A DNA stretch of 64,000 nucleotides, from NCBI RefSeq assembly GCF_015602705.1, contig NZ_CP059081.1:2799702-2863701 (forward strand), written 5' to 3'. This stretch comes from Acinetobacter lwoffii. Its GTDB lineage: Bacteria; Pseudomonadota; Gammaproteobacteria; Pseudomonadales; Moraxellaceae. A program made the translations under genes and the position numbers. Positions 1 through 9,107 of the stretch are shown here, piece by piece. The notes under the pieces are model-generated. The model was not told where the DNA came from, ran no database searches, and saw only the letters and a program-made list of their open reading frames with translations. Position 1 is the stretch's first letter, and every line of letters begins with the position of its first letter.

Positions 1-1
1 T

Positions 2-181
2 GGCGGTTATACCCCAACTATTGCCAAGGACATCAATAAACATAAAATTCAAAAAGCCTTGAGACTCATCGAACAGTGGAGAAGCCTCGCTCAAGAACTC
101 AAACCTCAAATGCATTTTGATATGGCCTTTACTTTAGAGGAATGTGCACAAGAATTAGATCGCATCCTGAAAAACAGATAA
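2..181 (+). CDS. C-terminal fragment of an unidentified protein (cut by window edge)
   Basis: An open frame runs in from the left edge and stops at TAA 179-181, giving the last 59 residues of a protein (begins GGYTPTIAKD, ends ELDRILKNR). The tail is mostly charged helix with several Leu/Glu/Lys residues. I do not recognise the family, and the start and most of the gene lie outside the window. It is called coding because the frame is open to the edge and its codon use matches its neighbours. About 165 bases of non-coding DNA separate it from the tRNA promoter. Confidence 0.5.
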   Translation, partial: GGYTPTIAKDINKHKIQKALRLIEQWRSLAQELKPQMHFDMAFTLEECAQELDRILKNR

Positions 182-345
182 ACCTTATAACCGACTCATA
201 TCCAGAACCAGTCCTGTGCTTTCACCCTCGCCCATATCTTCACATATGGGCGATTTCTTTGCGCATAGCCCAAAACAGAACTTTTCATCCATCGGGTCAA
301 AATAAACAAATCCTGCCGAAACAGTTTAAACGGTTATTTTTTGGC

Positions 346-373
346 TTGCGTGACCAAAAAAAATCTGTAAAAT
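346..373 (+). promoter_or_regulatory. Promoter of tRNA-Thr
   Basis: A -35 like TTGCGT (346-351) and a -10 like TAAAAT (368-373) are separated by 16 bp. The -10 ends 12 bp before the first base of the tRNA, which is the usual distance for a stable-RNA promoter. Confidence 0.55.
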
Positions 374-385
374 GCACTCCACCAT

Positions 386-461
<76 letters not shown>

Positions 462-537
462 TATCTTAGCCTCGCTTTTTAGTGAGGCTTTGATGTTTCT
501 GGGTTTTGGTATTTTCAGCTGAGTCTTCTTGCACTTT

Positions 538-1386
538 CTAGTGCTTCGATTGTGCCGTCACTTGCACATATCTCACAATCCCTTCCTGATATAATTTTCG
601 GCATAGTTTCGCTGTCATCTGAATTTTAAAATGATCCAGTTTTGAACCTTGAGCCTGATCATCTGATGCTTTTGAATTCAAAGTTTTTTGCACATAATCC
701 GCAAAGCCTGAAAATACCGGCTCGGACAGATCCTGAATCTGGATATTTTTAAATTCAAAACGATCCAGACAGGCATATAATGCACCCACTGTCATTAAAT
801 CTTTTAAATTCACATCGGCAGATTTCAATAAAAACTGATATTTACGCCGTTGTAATGCATTTAAATTTTCCCAACGCTCGGACAAAACCAGATGATGAAA
901 ACCAATCCGTGCATTTGAATTTAAAACACTGCGGACCTGCTCCAAGAATAAAGGCACAGGACTGTGATAAGCCGCATCCAGGCACAACACCACATCAAAA
1001 CGCTGGGAAAATGGCAATTCTTTTAAACGCAAAAATGACGCCTGATAAATGGCATTCAGTTCTGGTAAATATTGCTGAATATTAGCCACACAGGCAGCCT
1101 GCAGCTCAACCCCGGCCAGATATTGCACCTGATAATGTTGCTGCCAGTGCAGCAAGCTGGCGCCCTGACCGCAGCCCAAATCCAGCAGTTTATCTTTTGA
1201 ATTTAAATTTACAGTTTGCGCAAGGTGATCGGCCAGCATACGACAGGCAGCCGCATAATCCTGCTGACCTGCTTGCCAATACCCTAAATTGCTCCAGGGC
1301 AATTGCGCGTGATCGCCCAACACAGCGGCATCAATTGCATACTTGTGCTGGGGAAGATGCTGACGCAGTGCCTGAAGCCATTGCAT
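538..1386 (-). CDS. Class I SAM-dependent methyltransferase
   Basis: 282 residues. The glycine-rich SAM-binding motif DLGCGQGAS lies near residues 69-77, followed by an acidic residue at the end of strand 2 (GVELQAA) and a later strand DVVLCLDAAYHSP, as in Rossmann-fold methyltransferases of the UbiE/cyclopropane-synthase type. The substrate cannot be told from sequence. The gene starts 3 bp after the stop of the FAD oxidoreductase upstream, so the two are surely co-transcribed; an oxidase beside a methyltransferase suggests a shared small-molecule or lipid substrate (inference). The family is sure; the function is not. Confidence 0.8.
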   Translation of the reverse strand: MQWLQALRQHLPQHKYAIDAAVLGDHAQLPWSNLGYWQAGQQDYAAACRMLADHLAQTVNLNSKDKLLDLGCGQGASLLHWQQHYQVQYLAGVELQAACVANIQQYLPELNAIYQASFLRLKELPFSQRFDVVLCLDAAYHSPVPLFLEQVRSVLNSNARIGFHHLVLSERWENLNALQRRKYQFLLKSADVNLKDLMTVGALYACLDRFEFKNIQIQDLSEPVFSGFADYVQKTLNSKASDDQAQGSKLDHFKIQMTAKLCRKLYQEGIVRYVQVTAQSKH

Positions 1387-1389
1387 GGA

Positions 1390-2697
1390 TTAATAACCCA
1401 GTTGCGGAGCCACCTCAACCACAGGTTTTAAACCCTGAAATGGTAAAGGCGCACCAAAGATTTCTGCAATCTTCATCGCTGAGGTCACTGCCGATTCCAG
1501 AATCGGCAAACCGTCACATGACCATGAACCGCAGAAGAAGACCTTACGGTTGGCATCCAGATGACGTTGCTGCAATTCCTTATTCAGTGCCACCGTATTA
1601 GCATCGACGACTGCACGTGTCAGCATTACCGATTTGATCACTTTCTTCGGATCAATGTCGGTTACCGGACGCCAGGTCTGAAACACGGCCGACTTGCCAA
1701 CCAAAGAAGGTTCAATCGAGTTAAGCCACACGGTAAATTGCTGACGAGTAAATTTACGGTCCATCATATAGCTGAGTACGGCCCAGTCTTTACGTTTTGG
1801 CGGCATCACGCTGGCATCGGTATGAATCACCAGTTCGCCCTGTTCGAATTTGAATTTCTTCAATAATTCAATTTCACTGGCAAACTGTACCGGATCCAGA
1901 AATTGCTCAATTTTGGTGGTCGGGGTCGCGACAATCACCCGGTCAAACAGTTTTGAATAACCGGCCGCATTTTCAACTTTGACCTGATCGCCCTGCTCTT
2001 GTACCAGTATGATCGCTGAACCGTCTTCAATATGAATGCCTTCAATCAGCTTGTCGACAAGCGCCGGTGTACCGCCTTGCAAACGCAGTAAAGCATCACC
2101 ATCGGTCAATTGACGCAGGAAAATTAACAACGGTTTAGCTGGCCATTCACCAATGGTTTTCGGATTGCAGGTACAGATGGTATATAGCACCGGCATCACC
2201 GCACCATGCCAGAATACTTCTTCAATCTCGTTGCGGTTGATAAATTCTGCCAGGCTGATGTCCTGATTTTTCGATTTAAAGAATTTGGTCAATGCAACTT
2301 TTAACTGCAACAGGCCTTTGACCAGACGCCAGCCATACTGCTGCAGGCCTTTACGGTTATTGATAATCGGGATATTGCCAATTCGGCTGCGCGATGTGGT
2401 CAGCCAGGTTTCAGTTTTATCTTCAAATAACCAGCTGCAGGCCATATAGGTCCGCACCGGATAAGTTTTAATGCCCAGATGCGTGGCCAGACTCAGGGTG
2501 TTTTTCCACAGATAGGGATTCATCACACGTAAAGGTGCGTCAATCAGGCCCCCTTCAAATTCAAGGCTATGACTGTCCATGCCGCGACCTGGAAGTGCTT
2601 CAAAAATCGTGATGTGATGCCCTGCGTCCTGGAGAATTCTGGCTGTAGCCAGTCCGGCCATGCCACTACCAATTACTGCGATATCCAAACTGATCAT
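1390..2697 (-). CDS. FAD-dependent oxidoreductase (amine-oxidase-like)
   Basis: 435 residues. The N-terminus carries a dinucleotide-binding fold: GSGMAGLATA near residues 10-19, then the acidic end of strand 2 in IFEALPGRGMDSHS. This is typical of the flavin-containing amine oxidase/phytoene desaturase group. A second FAD-contacting region near the C-terminus reads FFCGSWSCDGLPILESAVTSA. Relatives are often annotated as predicted NAD/FAD-binding proteins with unknown substrate and sit beside cyclopropane-synthase-like methyltransferases. Here it leads a two-gene operon with the methyltransferase 3 bp downstream. ATG at 2697 is chosen because the binding motif starts only a few residues after it. 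Confidence 0.8.
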   Translation of the reverse strand: MISLDIAVIGSGMAGLATARILQDAGHHITIFEALPGRGMDSHSLEFEGGLIDAPLRVMNPYLWKNTLSLATHLGIKTYPVRTYMACSWLFEDKTETWLTTSRSRIGNIPIINNRKGLQQYGWRLVKGLLQLKVALTKFFKSKNQDISLAEFINRNEIEEVFWHGAVMPVLYTICTCNPKTIGEWPAKPLLIFLRQLTDGDALLRLQGGTPALVDKLIEGIHIEDGSAIILVQEQGDQVKVENAAGYSKLFDRVIVATPTTKIEQFLDPVQFASEIELLKKFKFEQGELVIHTDASVMPPKRKDWAVLSYMMDRKFTRQQFTVWLNSIEPSLVGKSAVFQTWRPVTDIDPKKVIKSVMLTRAVVDANTVALNKELQQRHLDANRKVFFCGSWSCDGLPILESAVTSAMKIAEIFGAPLPFQGLKPVVEVAPQLGY

Positions 2698-3267
2698 CCG
2701 TCATTGAAAAACTACAGAAATTATGTACCATGCGCCAATCAAACAGGTTATTAAAATCTTCCAGAATATATGTTTTTCGTAAAGGCCTTTTTGTTCAATT
2801 TCACCTGCTTTTTATTCATTTTTTTGCAGCAGTTAAAATTCCATCAAATATAGGATTTTATTTATATTTTTATTTAAAATATAAAAAAATTACTTTAAAA
2901 ACAAATAATTTAATTAACCATTTTTATAATCCTTGGTTGACAAAAACTTTTAAAATACCTATGATTCGCAGCATAAGAAAACCATAAATTCATCCGGTTC
3001 CATTCAGATGCGTTTATGCGAAAATTGTTTAAAACGACAAGAAACTACAGCGCCTTATAAAATAAAAGCCTCTGCGAAAGCAGAGGCTTCTTTGTTTTCA
3101 GGCCTGGTTGATCATGCAGCATGGTATTGAGCTTACTTTATTGCCTCTCATAAGCCGCTTAAAAAGCATAGAGTGCAATTCCTCAATCCTCATGTTGTTC
3201 TCAAATAGAAATCAAATGGCATGATTTTTTTTGTCTAGAATTCATAAATCTCTAAACTAAAAAAATA
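2698..3267. other. AT-rich intergenic region
   Basis: About 570 bp between the divergent FAD oxidoreductase operon and the end of ahpC. It is very AT-rich, with long A/T runs around 2860-2920. The only clear element is a terminator-like hairpin at 3066-3089. An 85-codon frame on the plus strand (2730-2987) has the lysine/isoleucine/phenylalanine-rich composition of translated AT-rich DNA, so I do not call it a gene. Confidence 0.5.
3066..3093. terminator. Stem-loop terminator, isolated
   Basis: AAGCCTCTGC, a GAAA tetraloop, then GCAGAGGCTT followed by CTTTG on the plus strand, with A-runs on the other side. It is a strong intrinsic-terminator shape. It does not directly follow a recognised gene on the plus strand, so it may end an unannotated short transcript. 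Confidence 0.6.
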
Positions 3268-3297
3268 AAAAATCCAGCAACTTATGCTGGATTTTTT
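3268..3297 (-). terminator. Terminator of ahpC
   Basis: The stem AAAATCCAGCA/TGCTGGATTTT lies 23 bp beyond the ahpC stop. It gives a T-run on both strands, so it could act bidirectionally. Confidence 0.8.
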
Positions 3298-3319
3298 GCT
3301 TCAAAGAACTAGGTTCGAA

Positions 3320-3883
3320 TTAGATTTTACCCACCAGGTCGATTGACGGCGCTAGTGTAGCCTCGCCTTCTTTCCATTTTGCTGGACAAACTTCACCTGG
3401 GTGCGCATGTACATATTGTGCAGCTTTCACTTTACGAAGAAGCTCTTGGGCATCACGGCCAATACCACCCGCGTTGATTTCAATGATCTGGATTTTACCT
3501 TCTGGATCAATCACGAAAGTACCACGATCTGCCAGACCTTCAGCTTCAATCAATACTTCGAAGTTTTTAGACAAAGTCCAGGTTGGATCACCAATCAATG
3601 GATACTGGATTTTACCAATCACGTCAGAGGTATCATGCCAAGCTTTATGGGTGAAATGAGTATCGGTAGACACGCCATAGATTTCTACACCCATTTTCTG
3701 GAATTCAGCATACTGATCAGCAAGATCGCCTAATTCAGTTGGACAAACAAAGGTGAAATCTGCAGGATAGAAAAACACCACTGACCATTTTCCTTTCAGG
3801 TCTTGCTCAGAAACTTCGATGAACTGACCATTGTGGTAAGCAGTTGCATTGAATGATTTGATTTCAGTATTGATTAAACTCAT
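3320..3883 (-). CDS. ahpC: Alkyl hydroperoxide reductase subunit C (2-Cys peroxiredoxin)
   Basis: 187 residues, the normal AhpC length. AhpC reduces hydrogen peroxide and organic peroxides in the cytoplasm and is recycled by AhpF. The peroxidatic cysteine lies in FTFVCPTEL (about residue 47) and the resolving cysteine in EVCPAKW near residue 166. The N-terminus [10 protein letters not shown] matches the family. The ribosome-binding site GAGGAA lies 7-8 bp before ATG 3883. ahpF is not next to it, so the gene stands alone. Regulation by OxyR is usual for the family, but I could not pick out a convincing OxyR site in the AT-rich upstream region. Confidence 0.96.
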   Translation of the reverse strand: MSLINTEIKSFNATAYHNGQFIEVSEQDLKGKWSVVFFYPADFTFVCPTELGDLADQYAEFQKMGVEIYGVSTDTHFTHKAWHDTSDVIGKIQYPLIGDPTWTLSKNFEVLIEAEGLADRGTFVIDPEGKIQIIEINAGGIGRDAQELLRKVKAAQYVHAHPGEVCPAKWKEGEATLAPSIDLVGKI

Positions 3884-4140
3884 GAGATATTTCCTCTGGC
3901 TTATTTCTGGGATTGCTTATCTTGTGAAGCTAGAATACGAAAAATTTCAAAATAGGTAAAACCGCAAGTTTTTATAAAAATGATCGCTTTTTTAGATCAT
4001 TAATTTCTATTAGTATTGTTAATCTCATTTATTTTCTCGATGCAGAGTTTTGCTGATCAAAAGCAAGATAATGCTTTAACACTTATGATTCTTCTAATAA
4101 GTCGGGCTTTATGCAAACTCAATACCAATCTTCAAGACAT
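3884..4140. other. ahpC upstream region
   Basis: Roughly 310 bp lie between ahpC and ssb, which are both on the minus strand. The half near ssb holds its terminator (annotated separately). The rest must contain the ahpC promoter, but no consensus -35/-10 pair stands out. Confidence 0.4.
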
Positions 4141-4170
4141 AAAAAACCCACCGCATTCAGGTGGGTTTTA
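4139..4170 (-). terminator. Terminator of ssb
   Basis: AAAACCCACC GCATTCA GGTGGGTTTT just past the ssb stop, with a T-run reading on the minus strand. Confidence 0.8.
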
Positions 4171-4194
4171 ATGATGATTTACCGTTCTAATAGA

Positions 4195-4782
4195 TCAGAA
4201 TGGAAGGTCATCATCTAGATCTGCTGCAGGTGCTGCTGTTGGAGCAGGTGCAGATTTTGGCGCAAAACCACTCGGATTATTATTGCCATAACCGCCGCCC
4301 TGGTTGTTGCTAAAACCGCCTTGCTGTGGCGCTGAACCATAACCTGATTGAGGGTTATTGCCATAACCACCCTGGTTGTTGTTCGCCTGATTATTGTTAT
4401 TAAAGCGTGGCTGGTTAAAGCTGCTCTCGCCCTGATCATTTTGAGGACGGCTAGAGTCTAACATCTGCATTTGTTCACCACGAATTTCCGTCGTATAGCG
4501 CTCCTGACCATTCTGGTCAGTCCACTGACGGGTACGTAATGAACCTTCAATATATACTTTTGAGCCTTTACGAAGATATTGCTGTGCAATTTCACCTAAA
4601 CGGTTATGCAACACGATACGGTGCCATTCCGTTTGTTCTTTACGTTCACCGGTACTTTTATCTGTCCACGAATCGCTGGTTGCGATCGAGAATTGAGTGA
4701 GAGAGCCACCATTTGCAAAAGTTTTGGTTTCCGGATCTTTACCCAAAGTACCCACTAAAATAACTTTATTTACACCACGCAT
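4195..4782 (-). CDS. ssb: Single-stranded DNA-binding protein
   Basis: 195 residues. The N-terminal OB fold (about 1-110) starts [18 protein letters not shown] and includes the [17 protein letters not shown] and [11 protein letters not shown] segments typical of bacterial SSB. A low-complexity Gly/Asn/Gln linker (about 115-185) follows, ending in the acidic tail DDDLPF that recruits repair and replication partners. It coats single-stranded DNA during replication, repair and recombination. The MFS gene ends upstream on the same strand, with a gap of about 50 bp, so part of ssb transcription may come from there. The repeat-rich linker makes the DNA repetitive here. Confidence 0.97.
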   Translation of the reverse strand: MRGVNKVILVGTLGKDPETKTFANGGSLTQFSIATSDSWTDKSTGERKEQTEWHRIVLHNRLGEIAQQYLRKGSKVYIEGSLRTRQWTDQNGQERYTTEIRGEQMQMLDSSRPQNDQGESSFNQPRFNNNNQANNNQGGYGNNPQSGYGSAPQQGGFSNNQGGGYGNNNPSGFAPKSAPAPTAAPAADLDDDLPF

Positions 4783-4833
4783 TTGCCGTTTACTTCCTAT
4801 ATATTTCTGTATTTTACTTTATAAGAGTTATGC

Positions 4834-6198
4834 TTAAATGGCTACCTCTTTACCTAACAAGTGCGTTAATTGTTGTCGCGAAGCATCATCAATCTGCTGT
4901 TTATCGACTTTTACATAGGCAACTTGCTGTTCAGACATCACCACGACCTCTTCAATACCACGAATCGCCAAAAGCTGAGAAGTCCATTCGTCAGTTTGTC
5001 TGCTTTCCGGCAATCGCAGTACCAGCGATGACAGATAGCGTGGCTGAGCCAGGCCAAAACTCATCAGCAGCCAGATGATCGCGATTCCTGTCAGGATACT
5101 CCAGCCCATCGAGGTATTGTTTAGCAGCAGCAATTGTCCGCCAATCATACCGCCAAAGAAAGCCCCTAAAAACTGGCTGCTGGCATTTACGCCCATTGCC
5201 GTCGCTTTGGACTGGATCGGTGCCGCTTTCGACAACCAAGACGGCAACAGGGCTTCCATCACATTAAAGGCAATGAAGAACAACCCTAAACCAATCAGCA
5301 AGACATATTTGGATTCAAAACCAAATGCCATCACCATTAAACCCAGAATAATACCGGTAATGGCCACCAGAAAAATCGCCCGCATTTTGTGGTATTTTTC
5401 TGCCAGGATAATACTCGGAAAAGCAAAAAACAGGCTCAGTACCAACAGCGGCAAATATACCCAGCCATGACTGGAAAGTGGCAGATCAGCAAATTCGATC
5501 AGCTGTGAAGGCACATAGATAAACATGGCGGTGAGCAATAAATGCAGGGTAAAGACCGACACATGCAGACGATTCAGATCCCCGATTTTGATTACCTGTT
5601 TCAACTGTGCCAGATAGCCCTGCTGAAAGTTTTTATGATGCCGCGTGACTTTCGGCACCATCAACAGCATGGCAATCGCCGCCAGGCCCATCACCGTGGT
5701 GACCCAGAACAACCCAGAGATGCCCACCAGACCCGTTAGCCAAGGCCCCAGACTAAAGGCCACCACAAAGGACAGGCCGATACTCATGCCCATCATTGCC
5801 ATGGCTTTCATACGGTTTTCTTCACGGGTGACATCTGCCAGCAGTGCCATCACCACAGCCGATACCGCACCACCGCCAGCGATTGCACGGCCGATAATCA
5901 CGCCATAAATGGTGTCCGACATGGCCGCAATCGCACCGCCCAGCGCAAATAATAGCAGCCCTAAAACCACCAGTGGCTTACGGCTGTAACGATCCGCAAT
6001 CAGGCTGAATGGAATCTGTAACAGTGCCTGGGTCAGACCATAGACCCCGACCGCCAAACCGATCAGTGCAGGCGTCGCATATTGATATGCCTGCCCTGCC
6101 ACAGAAAACACCGGGATAATCATAAACAACCCCAGCATGCGCAGTGCAAAAATACTGCTCAGGGCAAAGGTTGAACGACGTTCTAAAGCATTCATCAT
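4834..6198 (-). CDS. Major facilitator superfamily transporter
   Basis: 454 residues with about 12 hydrophobic segments. The MFS loop 2-3 signature is present as LIADRYSRKPLVVLG near residues 63-77. The first helix pair (FMIIPVFSVAG) resembles the drug/sugar-efflux branch. After the last helix a soluble tail of about 60 residues remains (from PESRQTDEW to the end). It has alternating hydrophobic strands and may be a small alpha/beta domain, which is unusual for a plain MFS permease. Substrate unknown. A second ATG lies one codon in (MM start). Confidence 0.8.
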   Translation of the reverse strand: MMNALERRSTFALSSIFALRMLGLFMIIPVFSVAGQAYQYATPALIGLAVGVYGLTQALLQIPFSLIADRYSRKPLVVLGLLLFALGGAIAAMSDTIYGVIIGRAIAGGGAVSAVVMALLADVTREENRMKAMAMMGMSIGLSFVVAFSLGPWLTGLVGISGLFWVTTVMGLAAIAMLLMVPKVTRHHKNFQQGYLAQLKQVIKIGDLNRLHVSVFTLHLLLTAMFIYVPSQLIEFADLPLSSHGWVYLPLLVLSLFFAFPSIILAEKYHKMRAIFLVAITGIILGLMVMAFGFESKYVLLIGLGLFFIAFNVMEALLPSWLSKAAPIQSKATAMGVNASSQFLGAFFGGMIGGQLLLLNNTSMGWSILTGIAIIWLLMSFGLAQPRYLSSLVLRLPESRQTDEWTSQLLAIRGIEEVVVMSEQQVAYVKVDKQQIDDASRQQLTHLLGKEVAI

Positions 6199-6307
6199 AA
6201 ATTATGGCGATTGGGTTAATTAATCTGGAGCCCAGATTATAGGACATTCAGGTCATTAATAAGACATGAATTTTATTTGAAATAAAGATGATGCCAATCT
6301 AAAAACA

Positions 6308-6336
6308 AAAAAAGCGCAGCCGGAGCTACGCTTTTT
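6308..6336 (-). terminator. Terminator of the DUF475 gene
   Basis: AAAAAGCG and CGCTTTTT pair across a 12-nt loop, 17 bp beyond the stop at 6353. A/T runs on both sides could also stop transcription from the other direction. Confidence 0.65.
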
Positions 6337-6352
6337 ATTCAGGAACAGTGCT

Positions 6353-7441
6353 TTATTTGTCTAAAGCTGCCTGACGTTTCTTGTACTGAATCGAGGCGAA
6401 TACTGCCCAGACAATAAAAGCCACACCGATCAGACCGGTCACCACTTCTGGTACATGCAGACCGGTTCCGCTGGCAATCATAATGAAAGCCAGTGCACCG
6501 ATGGCATAATGCGCACCATGTTCCAGGTAGATATAGGCATCCAATGTGCCCTGCTCAACCAGATAAATCGTCATTGAACGGACAAAGATCGCACCAATTG
6601 CCAGACCCAGCATGATGATGACCACGTCTGAGGTAATCGCAAAGGCACCGATCACGCCATCAAAACTGAATGAGGCATCTAGGACTTCTAAATAGAGGAA
6701 ACCACCAATACCCGCTTTCACTACACCCGTCGGTACGCCATTTTCATCATGACGAATGGCATTACCTTCTTCATCGACTTCCGGTTCACCACCGAGCATA
6801 TGACTCAGAACCTGTACACCGATATAAATCACGATGCCCCAGATCCCGGCCATAGTCACTGCCAGACGTTTGGCTTCATCGACATTGGCTGCCATGATTA
6901 ACAAGGCCACCAGTGCAATAAACACCGACATTGCCGGTACATTGGCCAGATTGGAGAGACGGCGTTCCACCCGTTTGAACCAGTGCGTGTCTTTCTCTTC
7001 ATCTAGGAAGAAGTTCAGGAATACCATCAACAGGAAAGCACCACCAAAAGCAGCAATTTCAGGATGATGTGCCATTAAACGCGCTGAATATTCTTTCGGA
7101 TCATTCAGGGCCAGACGTACCACTTCCATAAAGCCCAGGTCTGCAGTCACTGCAACAATGACCACCGGGAAGATCAGACGCATCCCGAAGACTGCAATCA
7201 GAATACCGACTGTCAGGAACAGCATTTTCCAGAAATGATCCCAACCCCGTAGAACTGAGGCATTGACAACCGCGTTATCAAAGGACAACGACACTTCCAT
7301 AATCGCCAGAATAGCGGTGATGGTTAGCGCTGTGAGCATGGTTTGCAGGCCTGCTTCAGGACCATGGGTATAACCCCAATACGCAGACAAACCAAGACAC
7401 ACGATCGAAAATGCAATCGAGAAACCAAAATGTTTCAACAT
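6353..7441 (-). CDS. DUF475 integral membrane protein (TerC-related)
   Basis: 362 residues with roughly nine membrane helices. The segment MEVSLSFDNAVVNASVL near residues 48-64 and the matching LEVLDASFSFDGVIGAFAI form the paired acidic/Asn membrane motifs of the TerC/LysE-like transporter group; the protein fits family DUF475. Relatives are thought to move metal ions, but the substrate is not established. The loop after helix 6 contains GEPEVDEEGNA. I chose ATG 7441 over TTG 7447 because AAGG sits 9 bp upstream of it. It is a single gene with its own terminator. Confidence 0.8.
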   Translation of the reverse strand: MLKHFGFSIAFSIVCLGLSAYWGYTHGPEAGLQTMLTALTITAILAIMEVSLSFDNAVVNASVLRGWDHFWKMLFLTVGILIAVFGMRLIFPVVIVAVTADLGFMEVVRLALNDPKEYSARLMAHHPEIAAFGGAFLLMVFLNFFLDEEKDTHWFKRVERRLSNLANVPAMSVFIALVALLIMAANVDEAKRLAVTMAGIWGIVIYIGVQVLSHMLGGEPEVDEEGNAIRHDENGVPTGVVKAGIGGFLYLEVLDASFSFDGVIGAFAITSDVVIIMLGLAIGAIFVRSMTIYLVEQGTLDAYIYLEHGAHYAIGALAFIMIASGTGLHVPEVVTGLIGVAFIVWAVFASIQYKKRQAALDK

Positions 7442-7663
7442 ACACAACGACCTTGGATAAATTAAATAAATGTATGGCTGCGAAAGAGCAGCAATACGAA
7501 TAGGAAAAGTTAAGCTAATTATGAAACTTTTAGCGCATAAACCAAAGCACTTCCTGAGCTGTTTTATCTTATTTTCTGTTTTTAAAATTTGCCGATCTTT
7601 TAAACAGTCCGATCTTTGCTATAGTGCCGCATAGTTTAACTTGAACTGCGAAGGATTTTCAGC

Positions 7664-8335
7664 ATGAGTTTTTCACAAGAGGTATGGCAACGCAATCTCG
7701 GACTTTATCAGAAGACCCTGGCCCTGCCCTTTAATCAGCAACTGGCGCAAGGTACTTTAAGCCGTGACGCCTTTAGCCATTATGTGATTCAGGATGCACA
7801 TTATTTACTGGCCTATGGCCGTGCCCTGGCCGTATGTGCTGCCAAAGCTTTTGAAGCGGACGATGTAATCCAGTTTGCCGAGGCAGCCAAAATAGCGATT
7901 GTGGTGGAACGTAGCCTGCATGATGGCTTTATGCAGGATTTCGGCATTAGCAAAGAGCAGTTTGAAAATACCCCGCTGACTCTGGCGTGTCATCACTATA
8001 CCTCTTATCTGACTTCGACCGCCTGGTCAGAAAGCTACCCGGTGGTGCTGGCCTCGTTGCTGCCTTGTTTCTGGATTTATGCCGAAGTTGGCAAAGATAT
8101 TGTCGACAACTCTGCGCCGAATAATCCGTATCAGGCTTGGGTGGATACCTATTCAGGAGAAGAATTCCACACTGCGGTGCGGAATGTGATTGCGACCGTT
8201 GACCGTGTTGCGGCGCGTGTTGATGCCGATACACTAGAAAAAATGCATGCCGCTTATACCGATGCTGCCCGTCTGGAATGGTTGTTCTGGGACAGTGCCT
8301 TTGAGCAACGCCAGTGGCCTGGTCTGGATGGATAA
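7664..8335 (+). CDS. tenA: TenA-family aminopyrimidine aminohydrolase (thiaminase II)
   Basis: 223 residues, all-helical TenA fold. Family members hydrolyse 4-amino-5-aminomethyl-2-methylpyrimidine to HMP, recycling damaged thiamin. Visible motifs are the N-terminal YVIQDAHYLLAYGRAL, the catalytic-cysteine region LLPCFWIYAEVG near residues 130-141, and the C-terminal helix LEWLFWDSAFEQRQWP with the conserved acidic residues. No TPP riboswitch and no other thiamin genes are beside it. It is monocistronic with its own terminator. Confidence 0.92.
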   Translation: MSFSQEVWQRNLGLYQKTLALPFNQQLAQGTLSRDAFSHYVIQDAHYLLAYGRALAVCAAKAFEADDVIQFAEAAKIAIVVERSLHDGFMQDFGISKEQFENTPLTLACHHYTSYLTSTAWSESYPVVLASLLPCFWIYAEVGKDIVDNSAPNNPYQAWVDTYSGEEFHTAVRNVIATVDRVAARVDADTLEKMHAAYTDAARLEWLFWDSAFEQRQWPGLDG

Positions 8336-8346
8336 GACGGACGAAT

Positions 8347-8379
8347 AAAAAAAGCCCTGTTTAAGACAGGGCTTTTTGG
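8347..8379 (+). terminator. Terminator of tenA
   Basis: AAAAAGCCCTGT TTAAG ACAGGGCTTTTT, 12 bp after the tenA stop. Confidence 0.9.
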
Positions 8380-8507
8380 TTATAGCTGATCAAAAAATTT
8401 CTACTGTCATAAACCGATCATAAAAACGGCTTAGTCTGAAAAAAACAAGGATAGAACTGGCCGGTACGCTAGACCTAGCTATAAGCCCCAAATTGCCGAA
8501 CAATAAT

Positions 8508-8522
8508 TGAGAATAATTATCA
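8508..8522 (+). promoter_or_regulatory. Fur box (7-1-7 type)
   Basis: TGAGAATAATTATCA matches the Fur 7-1-7 consensus TGATAATNATTATCA at all but one defined position. It lies 36 bp before the next start codon, where it would overlap the promoter (TAAAAT at 8528-8533 is a possible -10). Iron-dependent repression of the following gene is the simplest reading. Confidence 0.65.
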
Positions 8523-8557
8523 ATTAATAAAATCAATCCCGGAAAGAGGCAGATGAT

Positions 8558-8926
8558 ATGCACACTTTAGGCACCGAAGCGATTCGGGCATTTTTTACCC
8601 TGCAATGTTGCTGGCTCAATAATGAAGAAATCTATTTGGAACAAGGCTGTCCAGATTGTAGCTCGGCAGCGACTTATCTGATTTACCATACCAACACGCA
8701 TATCCAGAAACATCTGCTGAAATTTATTGAAAAGTATCGCTGTCATCAGGCGCGACGTAACGATTTGCTCGACCTGGATTTTTTCCAAAAAGACTATGAG
8801 GACTTTCTGCACATTCTGGAAAATGAAGTCAATTTTTATGCACGTCTGCATCATGATGTGTCACGTGAACGCTGCTTTGAAGAGATCGAGTCTATCTTTG
8901 AACGCCATTATGCAATGGCTTATTAG
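8558..8926 (+). CDS. Small cysteine-containing protein, probably iron-regulated
   Basis: 122 residues; not a family I recognise. It is soluble and mostly helical, with an N-terminal cysteine group (CCW near 17-19 and CPDC near 31-34) and histidines throughout, then an acidic stretch DLDFFQKDYEDF. The CPDC pair could bind a metal or be redox active, but nothing proves it. AAAGAGGCAG sits about 6 bp before ATG 8558. The Fur box directly upstream argues that it is a real gene expressed under iron limitation. It is followed by uvrA with its own promoter. Confidence 0.7.
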   Translation: MHTLGTEAIRAFFTLQCCWLNNEEIYLEQGCPDCSSAATYLIYHTNTHIQKHLLKFIEKYRCHQARRNDLLDLDFFQKDYEDFLHILENEVNFYARLHHDVSRERCFEEIESIFERHYAMAY

Positions 8927-9107
8927 GTATTGGCCTTGTACATGATCATTGTGAATATTTAGGCAATCGACTACTGCGTTTGTTAATGTTGTGATGAATT
9001 GACCAATCACCGACATAACTTGACGTTTAAAATACTTTTATTTGCACTTGAACATTTTTCATCCGGTATCATATAAGGGTTTTTGATGAATATTCTAGGA
9101 TCCTTGC

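Noticed and set aside
2730-2987. 85-codon frame in the AT-rich gap before ahpC
   Set aside because: Composition is that of translated A/T runs (Lys, Ile, Phe, Tyr), with no good ribosome-binding site and no recognisable motif.
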